From positions 1-52,760 of the forward strand of contig CAYNSX010000013.1 of the NCBI GenBank assembly GCA_964400165.1: a stretch of DNA of 52,760 nucleotides, in the 5' to 3' direction. The notes beneath the pieces were generated by a model. The model did not search any database, was not told where the DNA came from, and was given only the letters and a program-made list of their open reading frames with translations. The position numbers and the translations under genes are program-made. The stretch is from CAYNSX01 sp964400165. GTDB taxonomy: Bacteria > Armatimonadota > Hebobacteria > CAYNSX01. This document shows, in pieces, positions 27,774-36,700 of this stretch (within the stretch, counting starts at the first letter, position 1; the number at the start of each line of letters is the position of its first letter).

Positions 27774-28730
27774 TTACGCCGCTTCTTGCAGCACCGGCAC
27801 CGGCACGGAGCCGAGCAGGTCGCGCACCACCTGCCCGGGGCGGACGCCCTTGACGCGGGCGTCGGGCTTCAGGATCAGCCGGTGGGCGAGCACCGCTTCC
27901 GCCACCAGTTTCACATCGTCGGGGATCACATAGTTGCGACCGCGCAGCAGCGCATTGGCCTGACTGCACCGCATCAGCGCCAGCGAGCCGCGCGGGCTGG
28001 CGCCGAGCGTGACCGCCTCCGCGACGCGCGTGCCCTCAACGATCGAGACGATGTAGCGCTTGATGCTGTCCTCCAGGAACACCTCCTTGACCGCGCCCTG
28101 CAGTTCCAGCAACTCGTCCGAGGAGACGACTGGCCGCACCTCTTCAATCGGGTGCGAGTGGATCTGCCGTTCCAGGATGGTCACTTCCTCGCTGCTGGTC
28201 GGATAGCCCATCGCCAGACGCATCAGGAAGCGGTCGAGTTGCGCCTCGGGCAGCGGAAAAGTGCCGCGGTATTCGATCGGGTTCTCGGTGGCGATGACGA
28301 AGAACGGCAGCGGCAGCGGCCGGGTCACGCCGTCCGCTGAGACCTGGAACTCCGCCATGCACTCCAGCAAACTGGACTGCGTCTTCGGCGTCGCCCGGTT
28401 GATTTCGTCGGCGAGCAGGATATTGGTGAACACTGGGCCGGGACGGAATTCGAATTCGCCGGTCTTCTGGTTGAAGATGGAGACGCCGGTAATATCAGCG
28501 GGAAGCAGGTCGGGCGTGAACTGAATGCGGCGGTAATCCACCCCGAGCGCCCGCGCCACCGCCCGTGCCAGCATCGTCTTGCCGACGCCGGGGATGTCCT
28601 CGATGAGGATGTGGCCGTTGCACAGCAGCCCGAGGACGACGAGTTCGACCGTTCGTCGCTTGCCGACAATGACGGTCTCCACCTCATCCAAAATGGCCGT
28701 AAGTCGAGTCGCAATGACCTGTGCGTCCAC
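27774..28730 (-). CDS. MoxR-family AAA ATPase
   Basis: 318 residues from GTG 28730, chosen because GGGAGGAGG lies four bases upstream (an upstream TTG would sit within that site). Walker A EDIPGVGKTMLARAVAR (45-61), Walker B ILLADEINRATPKTQSSLLECMAE, sensor region FFVIATENPIEYRGTFPLPEAQLDRFLMRL. MoxR ATPases act as chaperones for metalloprotein or complex assembly, usually with VWA partners, none of which is visible here. It forms a run with HtpX, LemA and the M50 protease. Confidence 0.9.
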   Translation of the reverse strand: MDAQVIATRLTAILDEVETVIVGKRRTVELVVLGLLCNGHILIEDIPGVGKTMLARAVARALGVDYRRIQFTPDLLPADITGVSIFNQKTGEFEFRPGPVFTNILLADEINRATPKTQSSLLECMAEFQVSADGVTRPLPLPFFVIATENPIEYRGTFPLPEAQLDRFLMRLAMGYPTSSEEVTILERQIHSHPIEEVRPVVSSDELLELQGAVKEVFLEDSIKRYIVSIVEGTRVAEAVTLGASPRGSLALMRCSQANALLRGRNYVIPDDVKLVAEAVLAHRLILKPDARVKGVRPGQVVRDLLGSVPVPVLQEAA

Positions 28731-28827
28731 CGGGCCTCCTCCCAAGAGGTCCTCGCCTGTCCGCTTTAGACAGTTCCAGGGGGGTGCTTTGTTCCCTGCT
28801 GCGGCCGTGCGGTTGAAGGCGCGCGGA

Positions 28828-29754
28828 CTAGCCCGCGACGGCCGGCGTATCCGTCCCTGCCATCGCGCGCAGGCGGCGGATGCGTTCTTCCACGGGCGGG
28901 TGGGTGTTGAAGAGCGTGTTCAGCGCGCCGCCGTGGTCGCGCAGCGGGTTCCAGATGAACATGTGCGCCGTCGCCTTCGTGGCGGCTTCGAGCGGTTCCG
29001 GGTCGGCGGCGATCTTGGTCAGCGCCGAAGCCAGGCCCTCCGGGTAGCGCGTCAGCAGCGCGCCGGTGGCGTCGGCCAAGTATTCGCGCTGCCGCGACAG
29101 CATCATCTGCAGTACCGCCGCCGCGAGCGGCGCCAGCACCGCCAGCAGCAGCGCGATGAGCGCCCCAACAGCGGCGCCTTTCCCGCGAGCGCGTCGCATT
29201 CCATACCCTCCCCAGCGCGCGCCGCGCAGGATGACATCGGACAGCAGGGCGATGACGCCCACCAGCAGCGCCGCCAGCGTCATCAGCCGGATGTCCATAT
29301 TGCCGATGTGGGCGAGTTCGTGCGCGATGACGCCTTCGAGTTCCAGCCGGTTCATCTTGGTCAGCAGGCCGCGCGTGACGGTGACGGAGGCGTGCTGCGG
29401 GTTGCGCCCGGCGGCGAAGGCATTGGGGGCCGTGTCCTCGATGAGATAGACGGCGGGCATCGGAATGCCGGCGGCGATGCTCAAGCCCTCGACCGTGTCC
29501 CAGAGCCGTGTCTCTTCCGCGCGGGCCACCGGTCGCGCGTGCGTGATGGCCAGCACCGCCCGGTCGCCCCACAGATAGGCCCACCAGACATACACGAGTG
29601 CCAGCGCCGTCGTCACGACCGCGACGGGCCAGCCGCCCTCGGTCAGCTCGCCGATGGCGTAGCCCAGCCCCGCCAGCACGACGACAAAGCCGAAGACGAG
29701 CACCAGTGTCCGCCGCTGGTTCGAGGCGATGTTTTCAAAGATGCCCGCACGCAT
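28828..29754 (-). CDS. htpX: HtpX-like M48 zinc metalloprotease
   Basis: 308 residues. Two N-terminal membrane helices (TLVLVFGFVVVLAGLGYAIG and WPVAVVTTALALVYVWWAYL). Zinc motif HELAH (145-149) in GVIAHELAHIGNMDIRLMT, two more membrane helices, and the third ligand Glu in SRQREYLADATGALLTRYPEGLASALTKI. HtpX degrades misfolded membrane proteins from the cytoplasmic side. The lemA-htpX pairing is conserved in many bacteria. Confidence 0.93.
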   Translation of the reverse strand: MRAGIFENIASNQRRTLVLVFGFVVVLAGLGYAIGELTEGGWPVAVVTTALALVYVWWAYLWGDRAVLAITHARPVARAEETRLWDTVEGLSIAAGIPMPAVYLIEDTAPNAFAAGRNPQHASVTVTRGLLTKMNRLELEGVIAHELAHIGNMDIRLMTLAALLVGVIALLSDVILRGARWGGYGMRRARGKGAAVGALIALLLAVLAPLAAAVLQMMLSRQREYLADATGALLTRYPEGLASALTKIAADPEPLEAATKATAHMFIWNPLRDHGGALNTLFNTHPPVEERIRRLRAMAGTDTPAVAG

Positions 29755-29796
29755 CAGGCGAGCGTCCCGCTACAGCGACAGCGCTGGGCGGTCGCG

Positions 29797-30393
29797 CTAC
29801 GACCCGGCGCCCGGCGTCGGCCCGGGGGCGGTGCCCGGAAAGGACACCTTGACCGGTTCCCGCGCGGCCGGCTCGTCGATCCGGAAGTAGTCCCGCGCCG
29901 CGAAACCGAACATGCTCGCAATCAGACTCGTCGGGACCGTCTGGATCGAAGTGTTGTAGCGCATCACTTCGTCGTTGTAGAACTGCCGGGCGAACGAAAT
30001 CTTGTTTTCGGTGCCGGTCAGTTCCTCTTGCAGCGCCAGGAAGTTCTGGTTCGCCTTCAGGTCCGGGTAGTTCTCGGCGACGGCGAACAGCGTCTTCAGC
30101 GCGCCGGTCAGCATGTTGGTCGCGCTCGCCTGGTCGTCGACGGTCTTGGCTTCCGCCCACGCCGACCGCGCCCGCGTCACATTCTCCAGCACGCCGCGCT
30201 CGTGCGCCATGTAGCCCTTCACCGTCTCCACCAAGTTGGGGATCAGGTCGAACCGGCGCTTCAACTGCACATCGATCTGCGCCCAGGCGTCATTGAGGCG
30301 CTGGCGCAACCGAATCAAGCCGTTATAGGCGGTGAAGGCCCACAGGACGATCAGGGCCAGCCCGCCCAACAGAATCCAGGGCAGAAATCCCAT
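29797..30393 (-). CDS. lemA: LemA family protein
   Basis: 198 residues from the ATG at 30393, chosen because MGFLPWILLGGLALIVLWAF begins the N-terminal membrane helix and GAGAGGA precedes it. The helical core carries the LemA signatures YNGLIRLRQRLNDAWAQIDVQLKRRFDLIPNLVETVKGY, ENVTRARSAW, ENYPDLKANQNFLALQEELTGTENKISFARQFYNDEVMRYNT and FGFAARDYF. An extracytoplasmic helical bundle of unknown role, usually paired with HtpX. Confidence 0.93.
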   Translation of the reverse strand: MGFLPWILLGGLALIVLWAFTAYNGLIRLRQRLNDAWAQIDVQLKRRFDLIPNLVETVKGYMAHERGVLENVTRARSAWAEAKTVDDQASATNMLTGALKTLFAVAENYPDLKANQNFLALQEELTGTENKISFARQFYNDEVMRYNTSIQTVPTSLIASMFGFAARDYFRIDEPAAREPVKVSFPGTAPGPTPGAGS

Positions 30394-30546
30394 TGCTGCG
30401 TCCTCTCCCGCCCCCAATTCGGGGCTGCGCACGCCATGCGTGCGCCGATTTACGCTAACACCCGCCCTCCGCAGCGTCAACGAGCCGGGTACCGGCGGCC
30501 TGGGAATCGCGGGCAAAAGTGCGGAATAACGCGGACGGAGGCGACG

Positions 30547-30750
30547 ATGTCAGTTCACTGGCGACCACGAGGCGATTCGACTCAACCCGATCCCCGGCGG
30601 GCGCCTGGCTGCGCGCCGCTGGAACCGTGGGAGTGGGCGCGCGAAGAGCGGCTGCAGCACGAGCGCGACCGGCACGCGGCGCCCTGGAGCGACCTCCACC
30701 CGCTCGAAGGCGGGATCGCGCTGATGCTCTTTAACTTGGTGGACGCGTAG
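30547..30750 (+). CDS. Small hypothetical protein (67 aa)
   Basis: The ATG at 30547 has GGAGG five bases upstream. It is rich in Arg, Trp and Pro, with a charged helix (PWEWAREERLQHERDRHAAPW) and a C-terminal ALMLFNLVDA. It is divergent from lemA and its 3' end overlaps the end of the convergent Opp ATPase gene by 20 bases. No family is recognised. Confidence 0.45.
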   Translation: MSVHWRPRGDSTQPDPRRAPGCAPLEPWEWAREERLQHERDRHAAPWSDLHPLEGGIALMLFNLVDA

Positions 30751-31729
30751 CGTTCGTTGCGCCGTCCGGCCCCGGGAAGTGACACGCCGCCCGGTGCCCC
30801 GGACTCAATTCCTCCAACAGCGGCTCCACCTCCCGGCACACATCCTGCGCGCGCGGACAGCGCGGCGCAAACCGGCACGCCGTCAGCGCCGCGCGGTGAA
30901 TCTGCAGGTCGCGCGTGTCCATCGTCTGCGTGCGCCCATCGAGACTCGCCGCCAGCAGCGCCTGCGTGTACGGATGTTGCGGATTTGCATACACTTCCGC
31001 GGTCGGGCCGTCTTCCACAATCTGCCCGGCGTACATCACCGCCACCCAGTCGCTGAACGCCTTCACCAACAGCAAGTCGTGCGCGATCAGCAGGTAAGTG
31101 AGGCCGAGCCGCTGCTGCAAGTCGAGCAGCAAGTTGATGATCTGCGCCCGGATGGAGAGATCGAGCGCGGAAACCGGCTCGTCCGCAATCAGAAAATCCG
31201 GCTCGAGCGCCAGCGCCCGGGCGATGCCGATGCGCTGCCGCTGACCGCCCGAAAACTCGTGCGGGTAGCGGTTCTTCGCATCGGGGGGCAGGCCGACCAG
31301 TGACAGCAATTCGGCGACCCGCGCACCCCGCGCGGTGGCGCCCATCCGGCGGCGGTGAACCTCAAGCGGCTCCGAGACGATTTGTCCGACCGTCATCCGC
31401 GGGTCGAGCGACGAGAACGGGTCCTGAAATACGATCTGCATCCGCTCCCGGTAGGGGCGCAGGCGCCGCGGCGATAGTCGCGCCAGGTCGGCGCCGTCGA
31501 AGACGATTTCGCCGGCGTCCGCCTCTAGCAGCCGCAGCACGCAGCGCGCCGTCGTGGACTTCCCAGACCCCGACTCGCCCACCAACGCCAGCGTCGTCCC
31601 GCGAGGGATGCGAAAACTGATGTTGTCGACCGCCACCACTTCGCCGCGCGCGCCGAAGATGCCCGAATGCACCGGGAAGGTCTTGCGCAGCCCGCGCACT
31701 TCAAGCAGCGGCGCGCCGTTTACGCTCAT
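30731..31729 (-). CDS. Oligopeptide/dipeptide ABC transporter ATPase (OppF/DppF type)
   Basis: 332 residues; the ATG at 31729 overlaps the stop of the other ATPase (ATGA). Walker A LVGESGSGKST, Q-loop VFQDPFSSLDPRMTVGQIVSEPL, signature FSGGQRQRIGIARAL, Walker B LIADEPVSALD. The C-terminal oligo_HPY extension is HPYTQALLAASLDG with CRFAPRCPRAQDVC. It powers peptide or nickel import together with OppD. No permease or binding-protein gene is in the window. Confidence 0.9.
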   Translation of the reverse strand: MSVNGAPLLEVRGLRKTFPVHSGIFGARGEVVAVDNISFRIPRGTTLALVGESGSGKSTTARCVLRLLEADAGEIVFDGADLARLSPRRLRPYRERMQIVFQDPFSSLDPRMTVGQIVSEPLEVHRRRMGATARGARVAELLSLVGLPPDAKNRYPHEFSGGQRQRIGIARALALEPDFLIADEPVSALDLSIRAQIINLLLDLQQRLGLTYLLIAHDLLLVKAFSDWVAVMYAGQIVEDGPTAEVYANPQHPYTQALLAASLDGRTQTMDTRDLQIHRAALTACRFAPRCPRAQDVCREVEPLLEELSPGHRAACHFPGPDGATNATRPPS

Positions 31730-32703
31730 ACCACTTCCTTCGCGCGGAAACACCGCCCCCAGTGGCCGGGCTGCGTCTCGATGAAGGGCGGCTCTTTCTC
31801 GCACTCGGCGATGGCGAGCGGACAGCGTGGGCGGAACGGACAGCCGGTGGGTAGTGACAGGAAGTTGGGCGGCTGGCCGGGGATGGTCGGCAGTCGCATC
31901 TTGCTCGGCGCGTCCGGCTGCGGGACGGAGCCGAGCAGCGCTTTCGTGTACGGGTGCGCCGGCCGCGACATCACTTGGTCGATCGGCCCGTCTTCCACCA
32001 TCAAGCCCGCATACATCACGACGATGCGCTGGCAGAGTTGCCGCACCACGCTCAAGTCGTGCGTGATGAGGATGACCGCGCTCCCGAATTCCTGCGCCAG
32101 GCCGCGCATCACCCGCAGCGCCTGCGCTTGCAGCGTGACATCGAGCGCCGAAGTCGGTTCGTCGGCGAGAATCAGCTTCGGGTCGCAGGCGAACGCCATC
32201 GCCATCATCGCCCGCTGGCGCATCCCGCCGGAGAGTTGATGCGGGTACTGCTTGGCGACCGCCTCGGGATTGGGCAGGCCAACGGTATCGAGCAGCTTCA
32301 CCACTCGCCGCTCGGTCTCGCGGCCGTTGGTGTAGCGGTGGGCGTCGAGCGCTTCGGCAATCTGGGCGCCGATCTTCAGAACCGGATTGAAGGCGGTCAT
32401 CGGGTCCTGAAAAATCATCGCCAGTTCACGCCCGCGCAGGTCGCGCATCGCTTCCTTGCCGACGCCGATCAGTTCGCGGCCGCGCAACTTGACGCTGCCG
32501 GTGATGCGCGCGCCCGGCGGCAGCAGGCGCAGCAGCGACAGCGCAAAGGTGCTCTTGCCGCAGCCCGACTCGCCGACCAGCGCCATTCGCTCGCCCTCGC
32601 GCAGCGTCAGCGACGCGCCGCGCACCGGCGTAATGCGTCCGGCCTCGGTCGCCAGCGACACCGTCAGGTCGCGCACTTCCAGCAGAGGGGCCTCACCAGC
32701 CAC
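31726..32703 (-). CDS. Oligopeptide/dipeptide ABC transporter ATPase (OppD/DppD type)
   Basis: 325 residues from GTG 32703. The longer frame to 32727 has no support, while TACAAT lies six bases before the GTG. Walker A LVGESGCGKST, Q-loop IFQDPMTAFNPVLKIGAQIAEAL, signature LSGGMRQRAMMAMAFA, Walker B ILADEPTSALDVTLQAQ, C-terminal HPYTKALLGSVPQ and GCPFRPRCPLAIAEC. Partner of the adjacent OppF-like subunit. Neither the permeases nor the substrate-binding protein is nearby, so the pair serves components encoded elsewhere or is a remnant. Confidence 0.9.
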   Translation of the reverse strand: MAGEAPLLEVRDLTVSLATEAGRITPVRGASLTLREGERMALVGESGCGKSTFALSLLRLLPPGARITGSVKLRGRELIGVGKEAMRDLRGRELAMIFQDPMTAFNPVLKIGAQIAEALDAHRYTNGRETERRVVKLLDTVGLPNPEAVAKQYPHQLSGGMRQRAMMAMAFACDPKLILADEPTSALDVTLQAQALRVMRGLAQEFGSAVILITHDLSVVRQLCQRIVVMYAGLMVEDGPIDQVMSRPAHPYTKALLGSVPQPDAPSKMRLPTIPGQPPNFLSLPTGCPFRPRCPLAIAECEKEPPFIETQPGHWGRCFRAKEVV

Positions 32704-32709
32704 GCGGAG

Positions 32710-32715
32710 ATTGTA
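32710..32715 (-). promoter_or_regulatory. -10 box TACAAT of the Opp ATPase operon
   Basis: TACAAT, six bases, GTG 32703 on the minus strand; this arrangement decides the start codon. Confidence 0.5.
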
Positions 32716-32761
32716 ACGAACGCACACACCTGCCGCGGGAAGCGGTCAGTGGGGGAGGGAA

Positions 32762-32830
32762 ATTGGGTTCGTTTGGTAATTTTGGTTTTTGGGAGGCGGG
32801 GGGAGGCACATTGGGTTCGTTTGGTAATTT
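32762..32830. repeat. Two 21-bp direct repeats
   Basis: ATTGGGTTCGTTTGGTAATT (plus one T) at 32762-32782 and again from about 32811, separated by a G-rich stretch with TTTTGG motifs. This is the only content of the 127-base gap between the Opp operon promoter and the next gene. Confidence 0.75.
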
Positions 32831-33667
32831 CTAGGGTGGCCAGAAGCGCCCGCGTTGCCTTTGTTGGTCTACAAGCGCTTGCTTGCTAAAGGGGACGGGG
32901 AGCGATTCTTCGGGCGGGCGTGCTTCGGGAACGGGCCCCTCGACGCTGCTCCCATCGACCTGACCCAGGGCAAGCGGGGGAGGCAAGGCGGGGGGAGTGG
33001 GAACAACCCCATCCCCCTTCGCCAAGGCTTCGGGGGACAAGTCCCTTCCCCGTTCACGGAGAGGGGCAGAAGCGGAAGCAACCCCATCCCCAACCCTCCC
33101 CCGCGCGCGGGGAAGGGCGAAGACAACTTCACGGCGGCGCTGGAGTTCCATCAAGGCGGCGACGGCGCGGTAGAGGGAGCGCTCGAGGGCGACTTCGTAG
33201 CGGGAGAGGCGGACTATGTTGTCGGTGGCGGGGAGGCGGGGCGGCGACCCCTCCCCCATCCCCTCCCCGCAGACAGGGAGGGGGGGCAACTGGGCTGATT
33301 GCGCGGCGTGGGAGGGCGGGGTCCAGGGGCGCTGGTTGCGGAAGTCGCGGGAGTCGGCATCACGCTCGATTTCGTGGGCTTCGGCGCGGAGGACGCGGGC
33401 GAGTCGCCAATAGCAGACGGCGATTCGTTCGACCTGCATTTCTTCGAGGGCGCCGTGGGGGCAGAGTTCCTCGGTGAGTTGGTCGAGAAGGGCTTGGAAA
33501 TCGGCGGTCTCTTCGGCGAGGCCGCGGTGCTTGACAATGAGGGATTTGGCGAGGGCGCCGTGTTGGAGGGCGTTCCAGCGGGAGCGGCTTTTGCCTTCAA
33601 GGGAGGCAGGGCCGGTGGAAACGAGGGCGTTCTGGCGGTTGGCCGCGATTTGGCGTTCGGTAGTAAT
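32831..33667 (-). CDS. Hypothetical protein with repeat elements read in frame; possible ATT start
   Basis: About 278 residues. The conserved-looking head TTERQIAANRQNALVSTGPASLEGKSRSRWNALQHGAL resembles a widespread uncharacterised family beginning TERQIAANR. AAAGGAGGG lies four bases before ATT (33667-33665), exactly where the usual Met would be. No ATG, GTG or TTG lies between that site and the restriction gene stop, so ATT may be the start codon. The middle and C-terminus contain CCCTCTCC-type palindromes translated as PPLPVCGEGMGEGSPPRLP and FALPRARGRVGDGVASASAP. The function is unknown and it may be decaying. Confidence 0.55.
   Translation of the reverse strand: MTTERQIAANRQNALVSTGPASLEGKSRSRWNALQHGALAKSLIVKHRGLAEETADFQALLDQLTEELCPHGALEEMQVERIAVCYWRLARVLRAEAHEIERDADSRDFRNQRPWTPPSHAAQSAQLPPLPVCGEGMGEGSPPRLPATDNIVRLSRYEVALERSLYRAVAALMELQRRREVVFALPRARGRVGDGVASASAPLRERGRDLSPEALAKGDGVVPTPPALPPPLALGQVDGSSVEGPVPEARPPEESLPVPFSKQALVDQQRQRGRFWPP
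33016..33033. repeat. Dispersed 18-bp repeat, copy 1
   Basis: CCTTCGCCAAGGCTTCGG, identical at 37010-37027; both copies are adjacent to CCCTCTCC-type palindromes, suggesting a composite repeat unit. Confidence 0.7.
33040..33293. repeat. Cluster of CCCTCTCC-type palindromes inside a gene
   Basis: At least three G-clamp hairpin elements (about 33044-33067, 33095-33118 and 33246-33288) lie within the hypothetical gene and keep its frame open. Confidence 0.6.
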
Positions 33668-33758
33668 GGATCCCTCCTTTCGACGAGAGGCGATCAGTGG
33701 CAGGATAACACGCAAACGGGTGTTTGTCAAGGGGCGACCGGCTTGGGCAATTGGGGGG

Positions 33759-36700
33759 CTATTTGATCGGCCAGCCGCCGTGCTGCTCGATGACTTCGTC
33801 AATCTCGCGCATTATGCCGATCGTCTCGTTGAGGGCCACGACAATCTTTTGGTAATGCTGAATGTCGTCGTAGGAGAGGTTCCGGCCCTTGCGGTCCTTG
33901 AGCCACTTCTCGCAGACTTGGTAGCCGCCGATGTGGAATTCCCAGACTTCCCTCGGTACCCCGCCGAAGTATTGCGTGGGATTGATCCGGACGCGCTGGT
34001 CTTTCTCGGTGTACTGGACCTTCTCGACTACGCTGACGCCCTTGGCCGGAAATTCCGTCATCGCGTCATCCAGTTTGGGCGATTCCATAAGGTGTAGCGC
34101 AGTCAACTCTGCGCCCTTCTCGGCGAGTGCGCGGAAGAGTTTGATGTCGCTGGTCAGCGGCAGACGGGGGAAATCAGTTCTTAAGAACTGAGCATAGCGC
34201 GATCGATAAGTTGGCGAGTGGCAAACCGCATAGGCATAGCGGAAGACATCTTCGGGCGTAACGCCTTGAGGCAGTCCCTTCGGGCCCGACTCAGTCAAAC
34301 CAAGATTCTTCGACAGCGACTTCAGAAACGGTGCGCCCAAATTAGGACGCCGAGCCTCATGTAAATCGAGCTCGTCTCCGGAACTTGCAGAAAGGTAGAG
34401 AGGGAAGATGTAATCGACAGTCTTAAGTGAGACGACGACATGATCAGCAATCACCTTGCAAGCCAAAATGTGTCGCCAGTCTTCGCTGCCCTCGACACGG
34501 CGAGGCCCAAGAATTGCAAGGTTGTCTACGGCAAGCATGTGCCGCATCACTCTTTCGCGTCGGTGAACCGCGACGTTCGAATTATAGACAGTCCATCGCG
34601 TGTCGAATGGCCGATACAGAATTGGGAGGGCCTGCTTCTCCCAAGCATTCTCAGCCAATTCCTTCTTGGCGGTTTCATAATTCCACTGACTTTGACGGCA
34701 GAGCTTAAACTTCTTTCTCGCCTGTTCTTCTGTGTCTGTCTGAACAAGTGTTCTCACGTTGCTCAAGATGCCTTCACGCGTAAAGGCAATCGCAAACTGG
34801 TCGTGAGTCGTGACAATTGCAGGTGCAGGGTCCCCGTTCTCGCTGAACACATCCCGCAGACTCCACCCTCTCTCGTATTCGGAAAGCAATCCAGAGTCTT
34901 GTGGGACGAACAGGTACTGCGGTTCAGTCGGCTGAAGCTCTTGCCATTCTGTCTGACTCGCGTCGGTCTCAGCAAGAGACTTGTACTTGGCTTCGCGAGT
35001 TCCCCATAGGTCGCTGTGAAACACATTCGCAATCCTTGAATTGTCTTTCTCCTTCACGCAGAAGAGAATTGCCACGCCTTGCTGGATATCAAAGACGTTT
35101 TGATCTTCGGTCCCGTCTGGAGCGCGTTCTCTTCTTTTCGCGTTGCCGTGGAGATCGTAAACACGAATCTCGGAAAAACATGCCATCAGTTGCCGACGCA
35201 TTCCGCGAAAGGTCGGATTGTCGAGATAGGCGTGATTGGTGATGAGCCCGATGACTCCTTCGCCCGTCCGTTCGATTCGCCATTGCGCGAAGCGGATGAA
35301 TTTCACATAGTCGTCTTGTAGCCACTTCGCTTGCGCGGGTTTGTGCAATTCCGGACAGCCCTTCTTGTAGTCTTCAATCAACTCGCCGATGAAAGTCAAA
35401 GCGCCATTGTCATCGCGGTTTCGATTGGCCGAGTGGCCCGAGTAGGGCGGATTGCCGAGGACGACGAGGACCGGCCGGTCGCGTTTAATTGCTGCCGCAG
35501 CGTTTGCCTCCTCGGCAATCCAGCCCGAGAACAATTGGTCAGCTTTCTTCGCGGCCTCTTCAAGCGTGTTGGTCAGATAGATGCCGAGTCGCTGGTCGGA
35601 TCGGAACTCGTAGCCGAGGTCGGCTAACTGCATACCGAGCTTGAGGTGGGCGATGGCGTAGGGTGCGATGAGCAGCTCGAAACCGAAGATGCGATTCAGC
35701 AAATGTTTGTCGACATAGCCGTCCCAGGCGCCCTTCTGCTTGGCGAACCCTTCGTAAATCTGGTTCACGACGAAGTACAGGAAGGTGGCGGTCCCAGTCG
35801 CGGGGTCAAGAATCAAGGTGTTCTCGTCAGCCAACCCTTTCGGACGGTTGAAACGGGTCTTTAGAAGGTGGTCGATCGAGCGGACGATGTAGGAGACGAT
35901 GGGTTCCGGCGTGTAGTAGACCCCGCGCACCTTACGCATCTTCGGGTCGTAGGCGGCGAGGAAGGTTTCATAGAAGTGGACGACCGGGTCTTCCTTGCCC
36001 TTGCCTTTGCCAAAGTCTTCGAGAATTGCGGCCATGTCCGCATGTTTGAGCAATTCGACAATGTCATCCACGGCCCAATTGATTGTCTCCGGCATGTCCA
36101 CGCCGGCAATCTCGGCGAACAGTTTGCGCAGAAACGGGTTCGTCTTTGGAAGGCTGTACGCGGCCATTTCGCGCGAGAACTCCTGGTTCACCGGCGCATG
36201 CACACGCGCAGCGAAGAGGCCGTAGGCCAGCGTCTGCGCGAACATGTCGGCGAACTGAGTCTCACCAAGGTCAGGAATGAGCACTTCGCGGAATGCGGCT
36301 ATCCAATTATGCAGCCATCCCTTCTCGGCCTCGAGTTCGAAGGTCTTGATGATGAGATCGCGGATGATGCGGGTCATCCCCGCCATGCGATTGGCGAGTT
36401 CTTTGGCCGTGCCGATGGTGAGCGCTTGTTGCTTGAAAAAGGCGTCGAGAAGCTGGGCGAGTTCCAGTTCGCCTTCGGGCTTGGGGTGCAGCTTTCCGCT
36501 GGATTGCAATTCGGCGATGCGGGCAGTCAAGTGTTTTTGACCGCCAACAAACCAACGGAATTCCAGGTAGTCCGTGACTATGAGATTGGGCAAGCCTGCC
36601 AGATACTTCTTGAGTTGCTTTCCGTCATGAGAGCTAGGCGTGACCTTCGCGCCGTCCTTTTCAATGGCATCCAAGGAAACGCCGATGTCCTTGGTCTCGA

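Noticed and set aside
28579..30750. A 723-codon open frame on the plus strand
   Set aside because: It lies antisense to moxR, htpX and lemA, whose motifs are intact. Only its last 68 codons (from 30547) have their own ribosome binding site.
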